Source: Larix kaempferi (taxonomy: Eukaryota; Streptophyta; Pinopsida; Pinales; Pinaceae). Taken from it: DNA of 64,000 nt. Within the stretch, counting starts at the first letter, position 1, and each line of letters starts with the position of its first letter. Below the pieces are notes generated by a model. That model saw nothing but the letters and a program-made list of their open reading frames with translations, made no database searches and was not told where the DNA came from. The stretch is from positions 4,464,001 through 4,528,000 of the forward strand of contig BSBM01000186.1 of the NCBI GenBank assembly GCA_027924585.1. Direction: 5' to 3'. The position numbers were made by a program, and so were the translations under genes. Shown here in pieces: positions 25,203-37,289 of this stretch.

Positions 25203-26520
25203 GCACATATGCTTTATGAGGTCACGGTGAGCCAAACCAACTTAGACTTACACCAAAGAATTTGAACGACATGTAAGAGTGACCATTATTACACGAAAAT
25301 ACTTGCAAAGATCTAGGAAGACAGACTTTTCCAATATCAGAAAGAATATAAGATAGACGAATCAGGACTACAGTGGTCGAAAGACTGACTTTACATCCCA
25401 GAGAGTGGAGACATTAGATCAAACATTCTCACCAAATTTCACCAGAAACCCTATTCAAGGAACCCCATATATCTCAAGATGATATCGGCCATAAAGAAAC
25501 ATTACTTTTGGCCTAAGCTGAAAGCTAACATCGCAATGCTCATCGCAAAATGTCAGGAGTGCCAATTGGTCAAAGAAGAACACCAACACCCCTCCGAATT
25601 ACTTCAACCGTTACCCATTCCAGAATGGAAATGGGAGGTAATAAGTATGGACTTCATCATGGGCTTACCCAAGAGTAAGAAACTGAACGACATCATATTT
25701 GTAGTGGTAGACAAGCTGTCTAAAGTATCCCACTTTATACCAGTGAAATCTACCTACAAAGCAGTTCACATCGCGGAAATATTCTTAAAAGAGATCTTTC
25801 GATTGCACGGAATACCCAAAGCAATCATTTCCGATCGAGACACGAAGTTCACTAGTAACTTCTGGAGAGCATTGTTCTCCGGGTTGGAGACCCAGTTACA
25901 ATTTAGTACCGCATACCATCCCCAGACCGATGGACAAACAGAACAAGTAAACCAGATCCTCGAGGACATGTTGAGGATGTATGTCATGAACAAACCCACC
26001 AAGTGGGAAAATTATTTGCACCTCGCAGAGTTTGCATAGAACAACGGTTATCAAACCTTGGCCAAAATGAGTCCTTTCGAAGTACTCTACGACAGGAAAT
26101 GTCGGACCCCCGTGACTTGGGACAGTCCAGTAGACAAACTTATGTTAGGACCCGACCTATTAAAGGACTTGGAATAACTAGTCTCCAAGGTACAACTGAA
26201 CTTAAAAGAAGCACAAGACCGCCAAAAGTGTTATGTGGGAAAGAAAAGAAAAGACAAATATTACCAAGTCAGTGAACATGTGTTTCTAAAAATAAAGGTG
26301 AAACGAAGCTCATTAAGCTTGGGATGTTGTGGGAAACTAGCCCCAAGAATTTGTGGTCCTTTTGAAATACTGGCCAAGAAGGGCCCAGTAGCTTATGAGC
26401 TAGCCTTACCAGCTCATATAAAAGTTCGTAATGTTTTTCATGCTTCACTATTAAAGAAATATGTATACAATACTAAACATGTTATTGATTGGTCATTATT
26501 AGAGGTGGAGCCCAAAGGGG
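25203..26520 (+). pseudogene. Chromovirus integrase
   Basis: The HHCC zinc finger is degraded: CQECQ is present but the second His region reads PYSRN. The core keeps all three catalytic acids: Asp in ISMDFIMGLP, Asp in IISDRDTKFTS and Glu in TDGQTEQVNQ. The C-terminal GPFEILAKKGPVAYELALP fold and VFHASLLKKYV block follow. Stops at about 26037 and 26175 interrupt it. Confidence 0.9.
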
Positions 26521-26578
26521 AGTTCATGCAGAACCACTCCACATTCTGGACAAGAGAGAGGTCCAGCTTAGGAGAAGG

Positions 26579-26701
26579 ACCATTACTCAGCTGAAAGTGC
26601 AATGGAGGCACTTTGGACCAGATGAGGCTACTTGGGAGAATGAGGCCACCATGAAAGAGGCATACCCCGCCTTGTTTCATGACTTCATTCCTAGTCCCTA
26701 G
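26579..26701 (+). pseudogene. Integrase-terminal chromodomain (degenerate type)
   Basis: The stretch LKVQWRHFGPDEATWENEAT then MKEAYPALF is the hallmark end of chromoviral integrases, which reads histone marks and steers integration. It is frame-shifted against the integrase upstream by a one-base loss near 26525. Aromatic-cage residues typical of canonical chromodomains are not all present, which fits the variant class. Confidence 0.8.
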
Positions 26702-26726
26702 AAACACCGAGACGGTGTTGTTCTAA

Positions 26727-26737
26727 GCGGGGAGGGA
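26727..26737 (+). other. Polypurine tract of the chromovirus
   Basis: GCGGGGAGGGA lies immediately before the 3' LTR, the standard plus-strand primer position. It is nearly identical to copy A. Confidence 0.88.
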
Positions 26738-29700
26738 TGTAATATCCTGAATTTTGGACTAACTATTTTGTTGTTATATTGGGCCACGACCCCAACACCT
26801 ATGTTTATTTTGAGTATTGGGCATGATCCCTAGCACCTATGATTTATTCTTTTATATGTATATCGACATATCGGGCATGGACCCTCACTGACTTCTTTAT
26901 TTGAGTATATACTGGGCAAGAAGGCGCCAATGTTTAATGATGTTCTTCAGCTTTGATAAGGGTACAAACCCTAATATTCTGAGATTATCTTTTGTTACTT
27001 ACTATGCAGAGCTATGATTTTACATGATTTGACTTATGAGTGTGTTGAGCATGGACTCAGAAGCATACATGTAACCTACGTACCAGGAATAAGCCCCGAT
27101 GTACCTAGAAGAATGTTTATGTTCTAGGAGTAAGCCCTGAGGTACATTGAGTGTTGGGACTAAGCCCTGGAGAACTCCAAGATTGATAAACGAATACCGG
27201 ATCCGAGGAAACTTAAATATTCTAGATGTGCCTCACAACCGAATTCTAGCACTAGTGTTGACCAGAGGCTCCAGAATTGCACTAGCATAATGCCCATGTG
27301 AGAGTGTTCAGTTAAAAGACTCTGAAGAGCACTCGGGGTTACTAAATCTCAAAGTGTTGAGTCAGAAGGACTCTGAATAACACTTTTAGTTTCATCACAC
27401 TTATTTGATTTGATTAAATGATTCATTTTTATCTATCATCAAGTACTGCGGGAACTACCGTGTTAAACGAGGGAATCTGACATGCAAGAGAGAGACAAGA
27501 GGTGCCTATCCAAGCCTACCGAAAGACCGTCCAAAGAAGTGGACCTTAACCCTAATTTGTTAAACCAAAATAGCATACAAGATTAAATATTGGTATTAAG
27601 AATTGTAATAAATAAGGATGGGATTATTTATTTAAAAAAGATATTTATTGCATATAGGTTGTGCATAGTGGGATGCCACATTATGTAATAATATTAATAA
27701 AAGTATTAATATTTAGTGGACAACCATGATTGTAAATAATAGTAATAGTGTATTAATACCTAGGTTAGAATTACTATTATTATAATTATTGTTACCATAA
27801 TTATTATGAGGAGGCTAAATCAGAAATCATTGATAGATTAAGCCATTGAAAAAGTCTTAGTGAAAAAAGACTAAATACTTATTAAATAATATCTTTTAAA
27901 TATTATTTATTAATTTAAAGAAACAAATTATTCCAACAGTCATAATTAAAGAATACCCTACTTAAAGAGGGCAGATCCCAAGTTGGGGATTATCTATCTT
28001 TTCATTATCATTCTCTGATGGTAATTAAAGGAGAAAATTCTGCTCCAAGAAACTGAACCAGCAGTAACCTTTGGTCCTCTATCTCTTTTGCATGTTGGAA
28101 TCCAGTTCGGGGGGATCCATTACTGAACCAGGAAAAGTTGTAGGATCGTGGTTGGGAGGAACATGGTAGCGCCAAAGTTATCCATCTAGAGGCAATCACC
28201 CTAATAGGTTAGCTAGATACAACACACTCTGCATTAACCATTGTTGAGTGTGCAGGTCACTACAGGAAGGATTCAAGTGCCAAGCAGCTAGGTTTCCATA
28301 GGAAGGGACCAAGTACTCAAGTAGCCAGGTATGGGGTATTTAATGTTTCAAATTTTCAGTTATAATAAAGTTAGGTTTCTACAATTAGAATAGATACTAC
28401 ATTATTGTTCATTATCAATATTATCAACTTTGAGGTTCTTCCTAGAACCCACTGGAGGGTCTACCAGGGCTAGTTGGGCTAGCCTTTGCTAGACAATGCA
28501 CATTGTCTTCTAGGTTAGCGTTATTATAATTCCTTGTTCATAGATATACGTTTTGTATTTTAATTGTATTCCCTATTCATAGGGAAGAGTTTCATCTACG
28601 ACTGTTAGTTCTTTTTACATTATTACCCTATCTATATTGGAAACATTACTGAATAGAAATAAAAACCAGACAACGAAACTTTAAGCTGCATTACTCATTT
28701 AAATTATCAAACATCTCTACGATAGCAATATTTAGTCAAACTTTAAACGCATCAAGTATTACATAGAGATTCGTATTCCAAAAGGTAGGTTCACATATCC
28801 AAACATAAATTCAAATATAATTCAATCGTCATCTGCATTTTAAATATGGATGCCAATCCCAAAACCCTTACGGGCATGCAATTCGTGGATCGAATCCCAT
28901 CCCCAATCAAAATGCTCTTCATATCAAACCAAATTTATTGAATACACAGTGACCTTAAACTTATTTCTATGTTAGTTAACCATTCGTCCTTGTAAACAGT
29001 AAAATAGAAATTCATAGGAGGAATCGGGATTTCAATATTTAAAACTTACAGAATTCAAACGCAAATCGATACCATAGGAAGACTTCAACAACCATGATTT
29101 GTTTCCAGTTTAAAATTCTTAACCTCAAACATAGCAAACTTACAAAGGTCATGACTACACACACGAAGGCTTAAAATTTCAACTTGAAAACTCTAATGGG
29201 CACCTCCCCTGTTCACGGTTCGAATCTCACAACCTAAGGATAGGAGCCCATACTTTTCAAAACTGGTAAACCACAGGTCTGAATATCAAACCCCTAGAAT
29301 AAATCATCTTTCCCAGGATCATTCATGATAAAATTAGACTTAGGATAAAAGTATCACAGGTATCAACGAAATACAAATCTACCATTTATTAGCCCAATCG
29401 TCTAGCTACAGGATGATACTATAATAGTGCATACATTCTTATAAATTGCACCATAGGAAATAAATATGCAAGACAGATCCAGGGTAGGTATCACATATAA
29501 CATGGAATCCATTTATTCAGACAAGCGATTTTTCCATTAGAGTTTTTATACTGACAAAGGCATCATTCAAAAATATAGTAGCCAGGGTTCCTTCATATAG
29601 CCATTAAGCCTCATAGAAATGAAAGTGCAGATGCCCTTTATTATTACAGTTCAAACTTTGAAAAAAAAACAATACCCATGATTACATAGAGGAAAGAAAC

Positions 29701-31011
29701 AAATATACCCTTTCAGAATCCCATATTCACACAAGTACAAATATAGAAATAGCAACCAAGGCCAATCCATTAAACCCTGCTACAAGCAGAGGGACCCTCA
29801 GAAGTTTTCACCATCAAAATATTAATTACAATGAGTCTTCATACACCGGGTCAAGCCAAAGGAAACCACCCCTGAGACTTCAAAAATCTGAGTGAGCCAA
29901 AGGCCTCACGAAGTCTCACCATCATAATTTACCAAAATCGAGAAAGGTAAGTGTGAAGGGTTAACAGAACTCGGGTCTTACCATTTCCAAATGCCATGAG
30001 TAGTTCGTAAGGGCTCTTTTCTGGTTCAACACAGGGAGCCACTCCATACCTGTCAACGAGAACATATCAGAAGTTAGAACCCGAATAGTTAAAGGATTAT
30101 GGAGTTAAAAATTGAGAAAACTTCAGGGGTAACGAGAAGAGTAGTTAACTGTAGATGGGTTCTACTACATCATGACCATGCCCATCAACGATACCTTGGC
30201 CATGTGCACAGCTCAGGCCAGGCGTAGTTGCTCCACCAACAAGCTAGAGACAATCAAACTCACGACTTGACATCGTTGGGAAAACCCTTGTAAAACCCTT
30301 CATCCAGCTGGCCACAAACCATGTGACTGCCAAAGAGCGCATTCAATACAGCCAAATACCATGATAGGACACCATTGCAAATTGCAAATCATATCGTATA
30401 GTTTTGGGGGTTCAAACATTTAGTTAAGTATCATAAAGGACAAAGACCTCAACCCTTACATATTTATCACCAAGGTTGTTTTTCTTCCACCTTGAGAATT
30501 TCACATGATGAAACTATTCACAAAATAACCACGAGGGACACCTATGAGGAAATGTCAAATAAGTATGCATTAGAGGAATTGCTAAATAAGACCACAGGTC
30601 TCAAACATTCACACCTTACCTCTCGGCGACTCCACCAGGAGTGCTTAGATTAACCCCAAAGTTTCAGGAAAATTGAACTTCACTCATCAAGTTTATCAAA
30701 CCTGATGATTAACATTTGAACAATTGAGCTTTTAAAACATACATTTAAAGCGCACAAGAAGAAAAAAGACTGCTAGTATTCTCATGACTACACTTTGCAA
30801 TCATACTCAACATAATCACTTCCGCATCAACAAGCATGACCAATGAGAACTACCTTGTTAGAAATTCTCCCAAACACTTAGATACTAAATCCAATACCGA
30901 TACCCTTTTTTTATAGCACTGAAGTTGTTTCATAAATTATAATTGGTGTTAGGAAGATTTGCAAGGTGAAGGAATTTTTTTTTTAATTCTATTATTTTTA
31001 GGGACATTACA
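26738..31011 (+). repeat. 3' LTR of the chromovirus
   Basis: This LTR is 4,274 bp and colinear with 17587-21882. It is followed exactly by the AGTTC target duplication (31012-31016) and then by the resumed LTR of the host element. Confidence 0.94.
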
Positions 31012-31016
31012 AGTTC

Positions 31017-31677
31017 TAATGAGAAGACAAAAGAGATAACCTTAATTCAAAGTTCTTTAGGCGATGAAGACGAGGAAGATAAATCAAATTCTCAACAGAA
31101 CCAGATGAGCTTACAGCAGGATTGTACAAAGGTAGAAGAAGCATATGAAGAAGTTAACAAAGTTGAAGAAGAAGAAACTATTCTAAAGATGGAACAAGAT
31201 GAATTTGAAATTGCAGAAAGAATGGCAAAGGATAAACATGAAGAAGATTTAATCTTCAAAAAACTTGATATTCCACCTTCCACATCTCAAGACCCTACTT
31301 TCCCAGGAGAGGTAAACATATGCTTAGAGGTTGAAAGTCTTAGAAAGGTTCAGGAACAACATCAAGCAGAAATATTCCTTAATGATTCAAATGACAGGCT
31401 TACAAAGACCAATAAGCATCTAAGGGAGGACTTAGGAGAAGTTAATGCTCGTTATTAGGAACTGATTGTTGTTGCCAAAAAAGCTTTGAAGAGGAAAAGG
31501 GAAGTAGAGGCTCAAGCTGATGACTTAACTAGGCAGGTGCAGAGTTTTAATGAGAAGAATAAGTTTATTATAGACAAAATAAAAGATTTGGAAGCTGAGC
31601 AGCCTCAACATAACAAAAGGACTCATGCGCTGGAAGGAATTTCTATGTTAGTAGAGGCTACCAGAAAGGCTACTTAG
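31017..31677 (+). pseudogene. LTR-encoded ORF, 5' LTR copy, C-terminal part
   Basis: This piece encodes the acidic coiled-coil part: KVEEAYEEVNKVEEEE, MEQDEFEIAERM and later DDLTRQVQSFNEKNKF. It is open from 31105 to a TAG at 31456 (a CAG codon in the other LTR), then open from 31486 to the natural-looking end at 31677 (ATRKAT). The stop seen at 40842 in the 3' copy is a GAG codon here. Confidence 0.82.
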
Positions 31678-32347
31678 TGCCTAGTTTATTTTAATGCATT
31701 CTCATTTTGTATCAAATATGTAATGGTTAATAGTTGAGTTTTTAGTTAAAGACTTACTTAAAGACTCGAAGTTATCCTAACTATTTTATGCAACTGCTTT
31801 TTGAGACTAAAACCTGAAAGTAGTTACAAACTACTCTTTTTGTAAAAGGATAAAAGAGGTAAAGGAGGATGTAGAAGGGTTCGATCTTTTGGTTTGAGGA
31901 AGCTATATACAGTGATGATATTGAAGCTTTGCAAGACTCTTATGTAAGCCCTAAAGACTAAGATTAATATATATGTGATAATCCATTTTATCCTGTTTGA
32001 TTAAGTTTTTGTTTCTGATCAGTTTGATCATTCAACATATGAATTCATTTTTTGTTTTAATGTTTTAATCCAGTGAATGCTTATGTGTTGTAGATAAAAA
32101 CATGTATGTGTGGTTATAAATGTGATGGTTGATATTTACATTGTTGAGCTTTATGATTTTAGTTCTTCAATGAACTACATGATTTAGTAAATTGTTTTAG
32201 TTTGATTTACTTTTATTTTCTTGAAATTGAAACCTTCAAACCAACCAACCCTAAACCAAGAAAAACCTATTTCATTTTCATATTAAGATTATTGAGATTG
32301 TGCTAGCTTTCCCTTCTGTAGTCTAGGGACAATTTCTGGCACTAACA
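31017..32347 (+). repeat. 5' LTR of the Tat-like element, right part
   Basis: The sequence resumes the LTR interrupted at 17586 and matches 40353-41684. It ends CACTAACA directly before the primer site. Confidence 0.92.
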
Positions 32348-32352
32348 TCTTT

Positions 32353-32370
32353 TGGCGTCGTTGTCGGGGA
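32353..32370 (+). other. Primer binding site (Asp-tRNA type)
   Basis: TGGCGTCGTTGTCGGGGA begins five bases after the LTR. The usual Athila/Tat site complementary to tRNA-Asp is TGGCGCCGTTGCCGGGGA, so there are two C-to-T differences, as expected from decay. Confidence 0.88.
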
Positions 32371-32482
32371 CGGAAGTGAAGCTTTATCTTCCCTCAGATA
32401 TCTTTATTGTTCTGGTTTTGAGGTGAACAGGACCAGAAAGTTTTTATTTCAGAGTACAGTTTCACCAAGGTAGTATTTCACA

Positions 32483-34110
32483 GTGGCTTCCAAGAGGTTT
32501 GGGACTAGAGGGAATCCCACTTCACCTTTACACCCAAGGGTGTCAGATCCATAATTTTTTTTTAAGAAAGCTAAAAAAGATTTACGTAATCCTTCTTTTG
32601 GAAGATCCCAATCTTCTCCATCTTTACATTCTCTTGGTCAACCACAGTATTTATCTTCATTTCTGTATTCTGAACCAAAATTAGAGGAAGTTGAAATTCA
32701 GGTTTTTACCAGTCCGTTGTCTGGTCAAAAGATCAAAACTGAGTTATTTCCCTTGTTTTAGTTTAAAGCTAATATTCCTACCATTCAACTCAGTTTAGTT
32801 AAAACCAATAAAATTTTGTCCTTAGCTACTCAGACTACTTCAAAAATGGCAAGTCAACAATTGGATATGATGGATAGAATGATAGTTGCTAGGCATGCCC
32901 CTTTAGTGCTTCCACAGCCTTTAAATGCTCTTCCAGCAAGTGACAACCAAAAATATTTACCTAGGTTTAATGGGTTGGGAGAAACAACCATAGAGGAACA
33001 CTATAATGCATTCCTTAGTTATGTTGATAACCAAAATATAGAAGCAAAGGATGTCTGGATGAGAATGTTTGTGCAGAGTTTGGATGGTGATGTTAGAAAA
33101 TTGTTCAAGGAACTACCAGAAAACTCAATAACCCTTATCGAAGAAATACAGGATTTTTTCATGAGATAATAGGGAGATACAAAGTATCACACATATTATA
33201 TTATTGAATTTGGAGCTTTAAAGAAAAAAAATGATGAAACAATAGCTAACTTTTCAAAACGCTTTAACAAAATGTATGTCATAATTACAGTGGAAATTAA
33301 GCCTTCAGAAACCTTATCTAAACTGACATATGCAAATGCATTTGACCATGATTTTTCTTTGCACTTGAGAGAGAGGAGACCTATAACATTACTAAATATG
33401 CAAGAGGGTTCCCCAGAGGTTGAATCCAATATTTTGGCTTCTAATAGACTTAGGGATCAGTCAGACCACCAGGCTCATGAGAGAAAAGGTAAGAATGTAG
33501 TAATACTTGCAGCCTCCACATCAAAGAAGGAAGAAAGTCAAATAGATGAAATGAATAAGATAATTAAAACTTTGACTGCAAAGGTGAGTAGATTGGAGTT
33601 GGAGAAAAACTCAAATAAACCTTTTAAAGATGGGGAAATAAATCCCAATCAAAACCCTAATCAGTTTAGAAGACAATTTGTACCAAGATTCATTCCTCAG
33701 GAAATGAGAAACAATGATATTCAGAGGGAGAAAAGATAAAATGAAGACCAGAGAGTTCCTCCCTTTTTCCAAAATAATTTTGTAGAAGAAGTTGAGCAGG
33801 TGGAAGTTGTGCAGTATGAGGATGATTTTAATCAGAATTTAAACTATTTTGGGGAGTTATCATCTGAAGGTTTTACAACTGAATGCAGTTATTAGAATTT
33901 TGAGTATTATGATTTATATGATTATCAGGAAGGAGATGATCATTATCCTTAGGTTTCAGCTAGTATATGTCAGACTGATCCTAAAAAGTCTTATAATTTG
34001 AGATCAGGCCCAAAACAAATTGTGCAAATTCCAAAGAAGAAAATAGTTCCACTGGCTAGGCAGCTGCCTAATCAAACACAGGGAAAGAAACAAGACCATA
34101 GTGATTAGAC
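32483..34110 (+). pseudogene. Tat-like gag region
   Basis: The gag core lies at 32816-33430: LPRFNGLGETTIEEHYNAFL, VWMRMFVQSLDGDVRKLF, then ETIANFSKRFNKMY. A Lys/Glu-rich coiled-coil tail (MNKIIKTLTAKVSRLELEKN) and an acidic Tyr-rich linker follow. I see no zinc knuckle. Stops occur at about 32552, 32758, 33167, 33737, 33893 and 33950. Confidence 0.85.
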
Positions 34111-34199
34111 CAAAGCAGCAAAAATTGAAGAAACTAGTAAAAATACACATGCTTTTAACTTTGAGAATGAGTTGTGCAAAATCAAGGTTCCAGTGCCAT

Positions 34200-34810
34200 T
34201 GACCGAGTTAATGAAAACTCCTTGTTTTAGATATTCTGCATGCAATTTGTTGAATTTTCCAGTTAATTCTTCCCCTTCAGATACAATTAATTTATAGGAA
34301 GAACATCCTACAATAATCCTTGGGTCTGCTTCATCTGAAAATCCTGCAGAAGGTTCAAATTTTCCCCCACCCTTTTAAATCACTTTGATTGTCCATGACT
34401 AGATGATTCACAATTGCCTTCTAGATTCTAGAGCCTCACATAATTTGATGCCTAAAGAATTCATGGAGGTCCTTGGTTTGAGTATTGCAAAACCATACCA
34501 TGATTTATTTGCATTTGATTCTAGAGCTGTGAAATGTTTAGGAGTGATTAAGGATATTGTGGTTAACCTTTCTCAATTACAAATGAAGAGTGTTATAATG
34601 GATGTGGTACTTGCTGATATATCTCCTAAGTTTGGAATGTTGCTCTCAAGGTCCTGGGAAAAGAAAGTTGGTGGTACATTACAGATGGACTTGGCATATG
34701 CAACCATTCCAATGTTTGGTGGAGAGAATAGAAGATTATATAGGAAATTACAGTATGCTTTCATAGTCACAAATGATAAGAATCCAACCAATCATCCCCT
34801 TTATTGAGTA
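34200..34810 (+). pseudogene. Tat-like aspartic protease
   Basis: The active site reads LLDSRASHNLMP, with the catalytic Asp at 34424 and Arg (AGA) where the fold needs Gly (GGA): one G-to-A change that would destroy activity. Supporting blocks are FDSRAVKCLGVIKDI and FGMLLSRSWEKKVGGTLQMD. Stops flank it at about 34400 and 34805. Confidence 0.88.
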
Positions 34811-34882
34811 GATGAGGAATTGGGTTCCTGTATGCTTCATTTTAGTGATGAGAGTACAGTCGAGGTACTATAGGTAGAAAAA

Positions 34883-35468
34883 AAATGATCAGTGAAACCT
34901 ACTATTGAACAAAAAGATGAGTTATGGAAGATGTATTTTGATGGCTCTTCATGTAAAGAAGGAGCAGGAGCTGGCATCGTTTTGATTTATCCCGGTGGAG
35001 AGGTTATTAGTTCGATGTATAAATTGGAATTTGTCACTACCAACAACACAGTAGAATATGAGGCATTGATGCTTGGTTTAAGGGTTGTGAAATATTTTGG
35101 GAATTCAACAACTTTCTGTTTATGGTGACTCTGAATTAATTCTCCAACAGGTGAAGAGAAAATATCAGGTAAAGAAGGATTTGTTGAAGGTTTATAGAAA
35201 TGAGGTTTGGGATATGATTGACAAATTTTTCATAGCGTTTAATATTTCTTTTATTCCTAGAGATCAAAATCAGACAGCTAATTCATTAGCATTGGTAGCC
35301 ACACATTTAAAGATTCCAAAGCATACTCAGCTGAAATATCCAATTGAAGTTAAATATAGATCCTCAGTGCCAGACAATATAAAACAATGGAGAGTTTTTG
35401 AGGCTGATGTGGAGATTAAAAAATTCTTGGAATTAACTGGAGAGTTTTCCAATTCTCCAATCGATTAG
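34883..35468 (+). pseudogene. Extra RNase H-like domain between protease and reverse transcriptase
   Basis: This is a second RNase H, distinct from the one after reverse transcriptase. Catalytic positions are Asp in YFDGSSCKEGAGAG, Glu in NNTVEYEALMLG and Asp in VYGDSELILQQV; the fourth reads NQTANSLA where ADSLA or ADALA is usual (Asp to Asn). The pattern resembles archaeal/plant-type RNase H, a class known to have been captured by plant Tat elements. A one-base gain near 35096 separates 34892-35128 from 35097-35468. Confidence 0.82.
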
Positions 35469-35689
35469 GATCAAGATGAGGATATGGATGATACTGCTGC
35501 ATACACAGAAAATATAATTGCTGATCACATAATTATTGAATTGAAGGGGAATTTTATTCCTAAGGGTTTGGCCCCCCTTGAGAGAATTTTTTCCAAATAT
35601 GACACTCTGTTGAAACCTTCAATGCAATATTCAGAAGAAAATATCATGAGCTGTAACATTGGCACACAGGAGCAGCCAAGAATAGTGGA

Positions 35690-36570
35690 AATTTCTACGT
35701 CTCTTTCAGTTGAGCAAAGAAACGGATACATTGCATTGTTGAAGATGTTTATTGATATTTTTGCTTGGTGCTATGAAGATTTGAGAACTTATGATACTAG
35801 TATTATTCAACATAAGGTTCCTTTAAAACCAAATGTGAAACCCTTTAGACAAAAATTGAGAAGAATTAACCCAGCTTTGCTGCCAGTTATCGAGAAGGAA
35901 GTCAAGAAGTTGTTAGATGCAAAGATAGTTGTTCCACTTAGATATTCATCATGGGTTGCGAACTTGGCTTCAGTTCGAAAGAAGAATGGAGAGATTAGGT
36001 TATGTGTGGACTTCTGAAATCTTAATAGAGCTTCATTACATGACAATTACCCATTGCCAGAAATTGAGCAAATTTTACAAAAAGTAGTGGGCGCTCAGAG
36101 AATCTCCATGGTTGATGGATTCGTAGGGTATAATCAAATAGCTATACACCTGGATGAGAGGGAGAAAACAACCTTCACTACTCCATGGGGCACATTCATG
36201 TATGATAAAATGCCATTTGGATTGATGAATGCGGGTGCAACATTCCAAAGAGCTATGGATATAGCCTTTGTAGGAGAAAAGGAAATATTTGTTGTAATCT
36301 ACTTGGATGATATTACTATCTTCTCTCAGTCTGATGATGAGCACTTGAAGCATCTTGAACAAACATTTTTGAAGTGTAGGAAGTTTGGGCTATCATTGAA
36401 TCCTAAAAAGTCACATTTTGTTGTACATGAGGGAAAACTTCTGGGACATCTTGTTTCAGCTGATGGTATTAGAATAGACCGTGAGAGAGTTAAAGCAATT
36501 CTGAAGATTACTATCCCAAGAAGTAAAAAGGATGTTCAATCATTTATTGGAAAAATCAATTTTTGGAGAT
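35690..36570 (+). pseudogene. Tat-like reverse transcriptase
   Basis: Blocks in order are LLDAKIVVPLRYSSWVANL, VRKKNGEIRLCVDF, a TGA at 36015, NLNRASLHDNYPLPEIEQI, TTPWGTFMYDKMPFGLMNAG, and the catalytic YLDD at 36300-36311. LGHLVSADGIRIDRERV follows. The frame is open from 36054 to 36980. The YLDD is intact. Confidence 0.93.
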
Positions 36571-36599
36571 GGTTCATCCTGAATTTTGATGATATAATC

Positions 36600-37110
36600 A
36601 AGTACATCACATCTATGTTGAGGAAGGATCGGGAGGTGAAATGGATAGCAGAAGCTAAAGCTTCATTTGAGAAGATTAAACAAGCTTTAACAAAAGCCCC
36701 AGTCTTGGTAAGTCCAGATTTCTTGAAAGATTTTCTCAATTTTTCTTTTGCATCCCAAGACACAATAGCAACTGTTCTTTTACAAAACAATGCAGATGGT
36801 TTAGAGAAGCCAATAGCTTTCTTTAGTAAGACTCTCAGAGACTTGGAATTGAAGTACAGTACACTTGAGAAGCAAGCATATGCACTTGTTAAAGCCTTAA
36901 AATTTTTCAGAATTTATATTTTGCATTCAAAAATAATTTCCTTTGTACCTAATGCTATAATTAAAGAAATTTTAACCTAGCCAGATAGTGAAGGTAAAAG
37001 AGGTACGTGTATTTCAAAAATTATGGAATATGAGGTTGAAATCAGGCCTACAAAGTTAGTGAAGGGGCAGGGTGTAGCAAATCTATTAGTTGATTCAAAT
37101 TGTGAGGCTT
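36600..37110 (+). pseudogene. Tat-like RNase H and connection
   Basis: Recognisable blocks are WIAEAKASFEKIKQALTKAP, FSFASQDTIATVLLQ, KPIAFFSKTLRDLELKYSTL, KQAYALVKALKFFRIYILHS and, after a TAG at 36978, EVEIRPTKLVKGQGVANLL. The first acid is replaced (FSFASQ), typical of this lineage's weakened RNase H and one possible reason for the extra RNase H upstream. Confidence 0.85.
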
Positions 37111-37289
37111 TGGATATCCATTTGGTGGAAAATCAGCCAACTCAGGAAGAATTGCAAATGAAGGAAAATGAAGAGTAGATTACAGATAAATATGAAGAAT
37201 CAGAATGCTATGCTGATATTGTTTATTTTTTATTGCATTTGAAATGTCCAGATCATTTTGACAAGAAGGCATCCAGATCATTGAAGTTA

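Larger units (their letters stand above)
22068..26701 (+). pseudogene. Chromovirus gag-pol polyprotein (decayed)
   Basis: Gag, protease, reverse transcriptase, RNase H, integrase and chromodomain pieces all fall in one frame from the ATG at 22068. Open parts are 22068-22289, 22389-22721, 22881-23129, 24258-24605, 24663-25202, 25479-26039 and 26235-26594. A one-base loss near 26525 moves the last part (chromodomain) into another frame. About 17 stops interrupt it. Several replace Arg or Trp codons, such as 24054 (TGA before PSVSP), 24072 (TAG before GAP), 24240 (TGA after KIDL) and 25200 (TGA after ALSH). A single uninterrupted gag-pol frame is common for chromoviruses. No active protein can be made. 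Confidence 0.93.
17587..31011 (+). mobile_element. Complete Ty3/gypsy chromovirus with 4.3 kb LTRs
   Basis: The LTRs at 17587-21882 and 26738-31011 share the ends TGTAATATCC...GGGACATTACA. The target duplication AGTTC flanks the element exactly (17582-17586 and 31012-31016). A primer site like the initiator-Met tRNA complement follows the 5' LTR and a polypurine tract precedes the 3' LTR. One gag-pol frame of about 1,545 codons lies between, ending in a degenerate chromodomain. The style of reverse transcriptase and integrase is closest to the Tekay/Del group as I know it. It sits inside the 5' LTR of the Tat-like element, in the same orientation. Confidence 0.95.
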
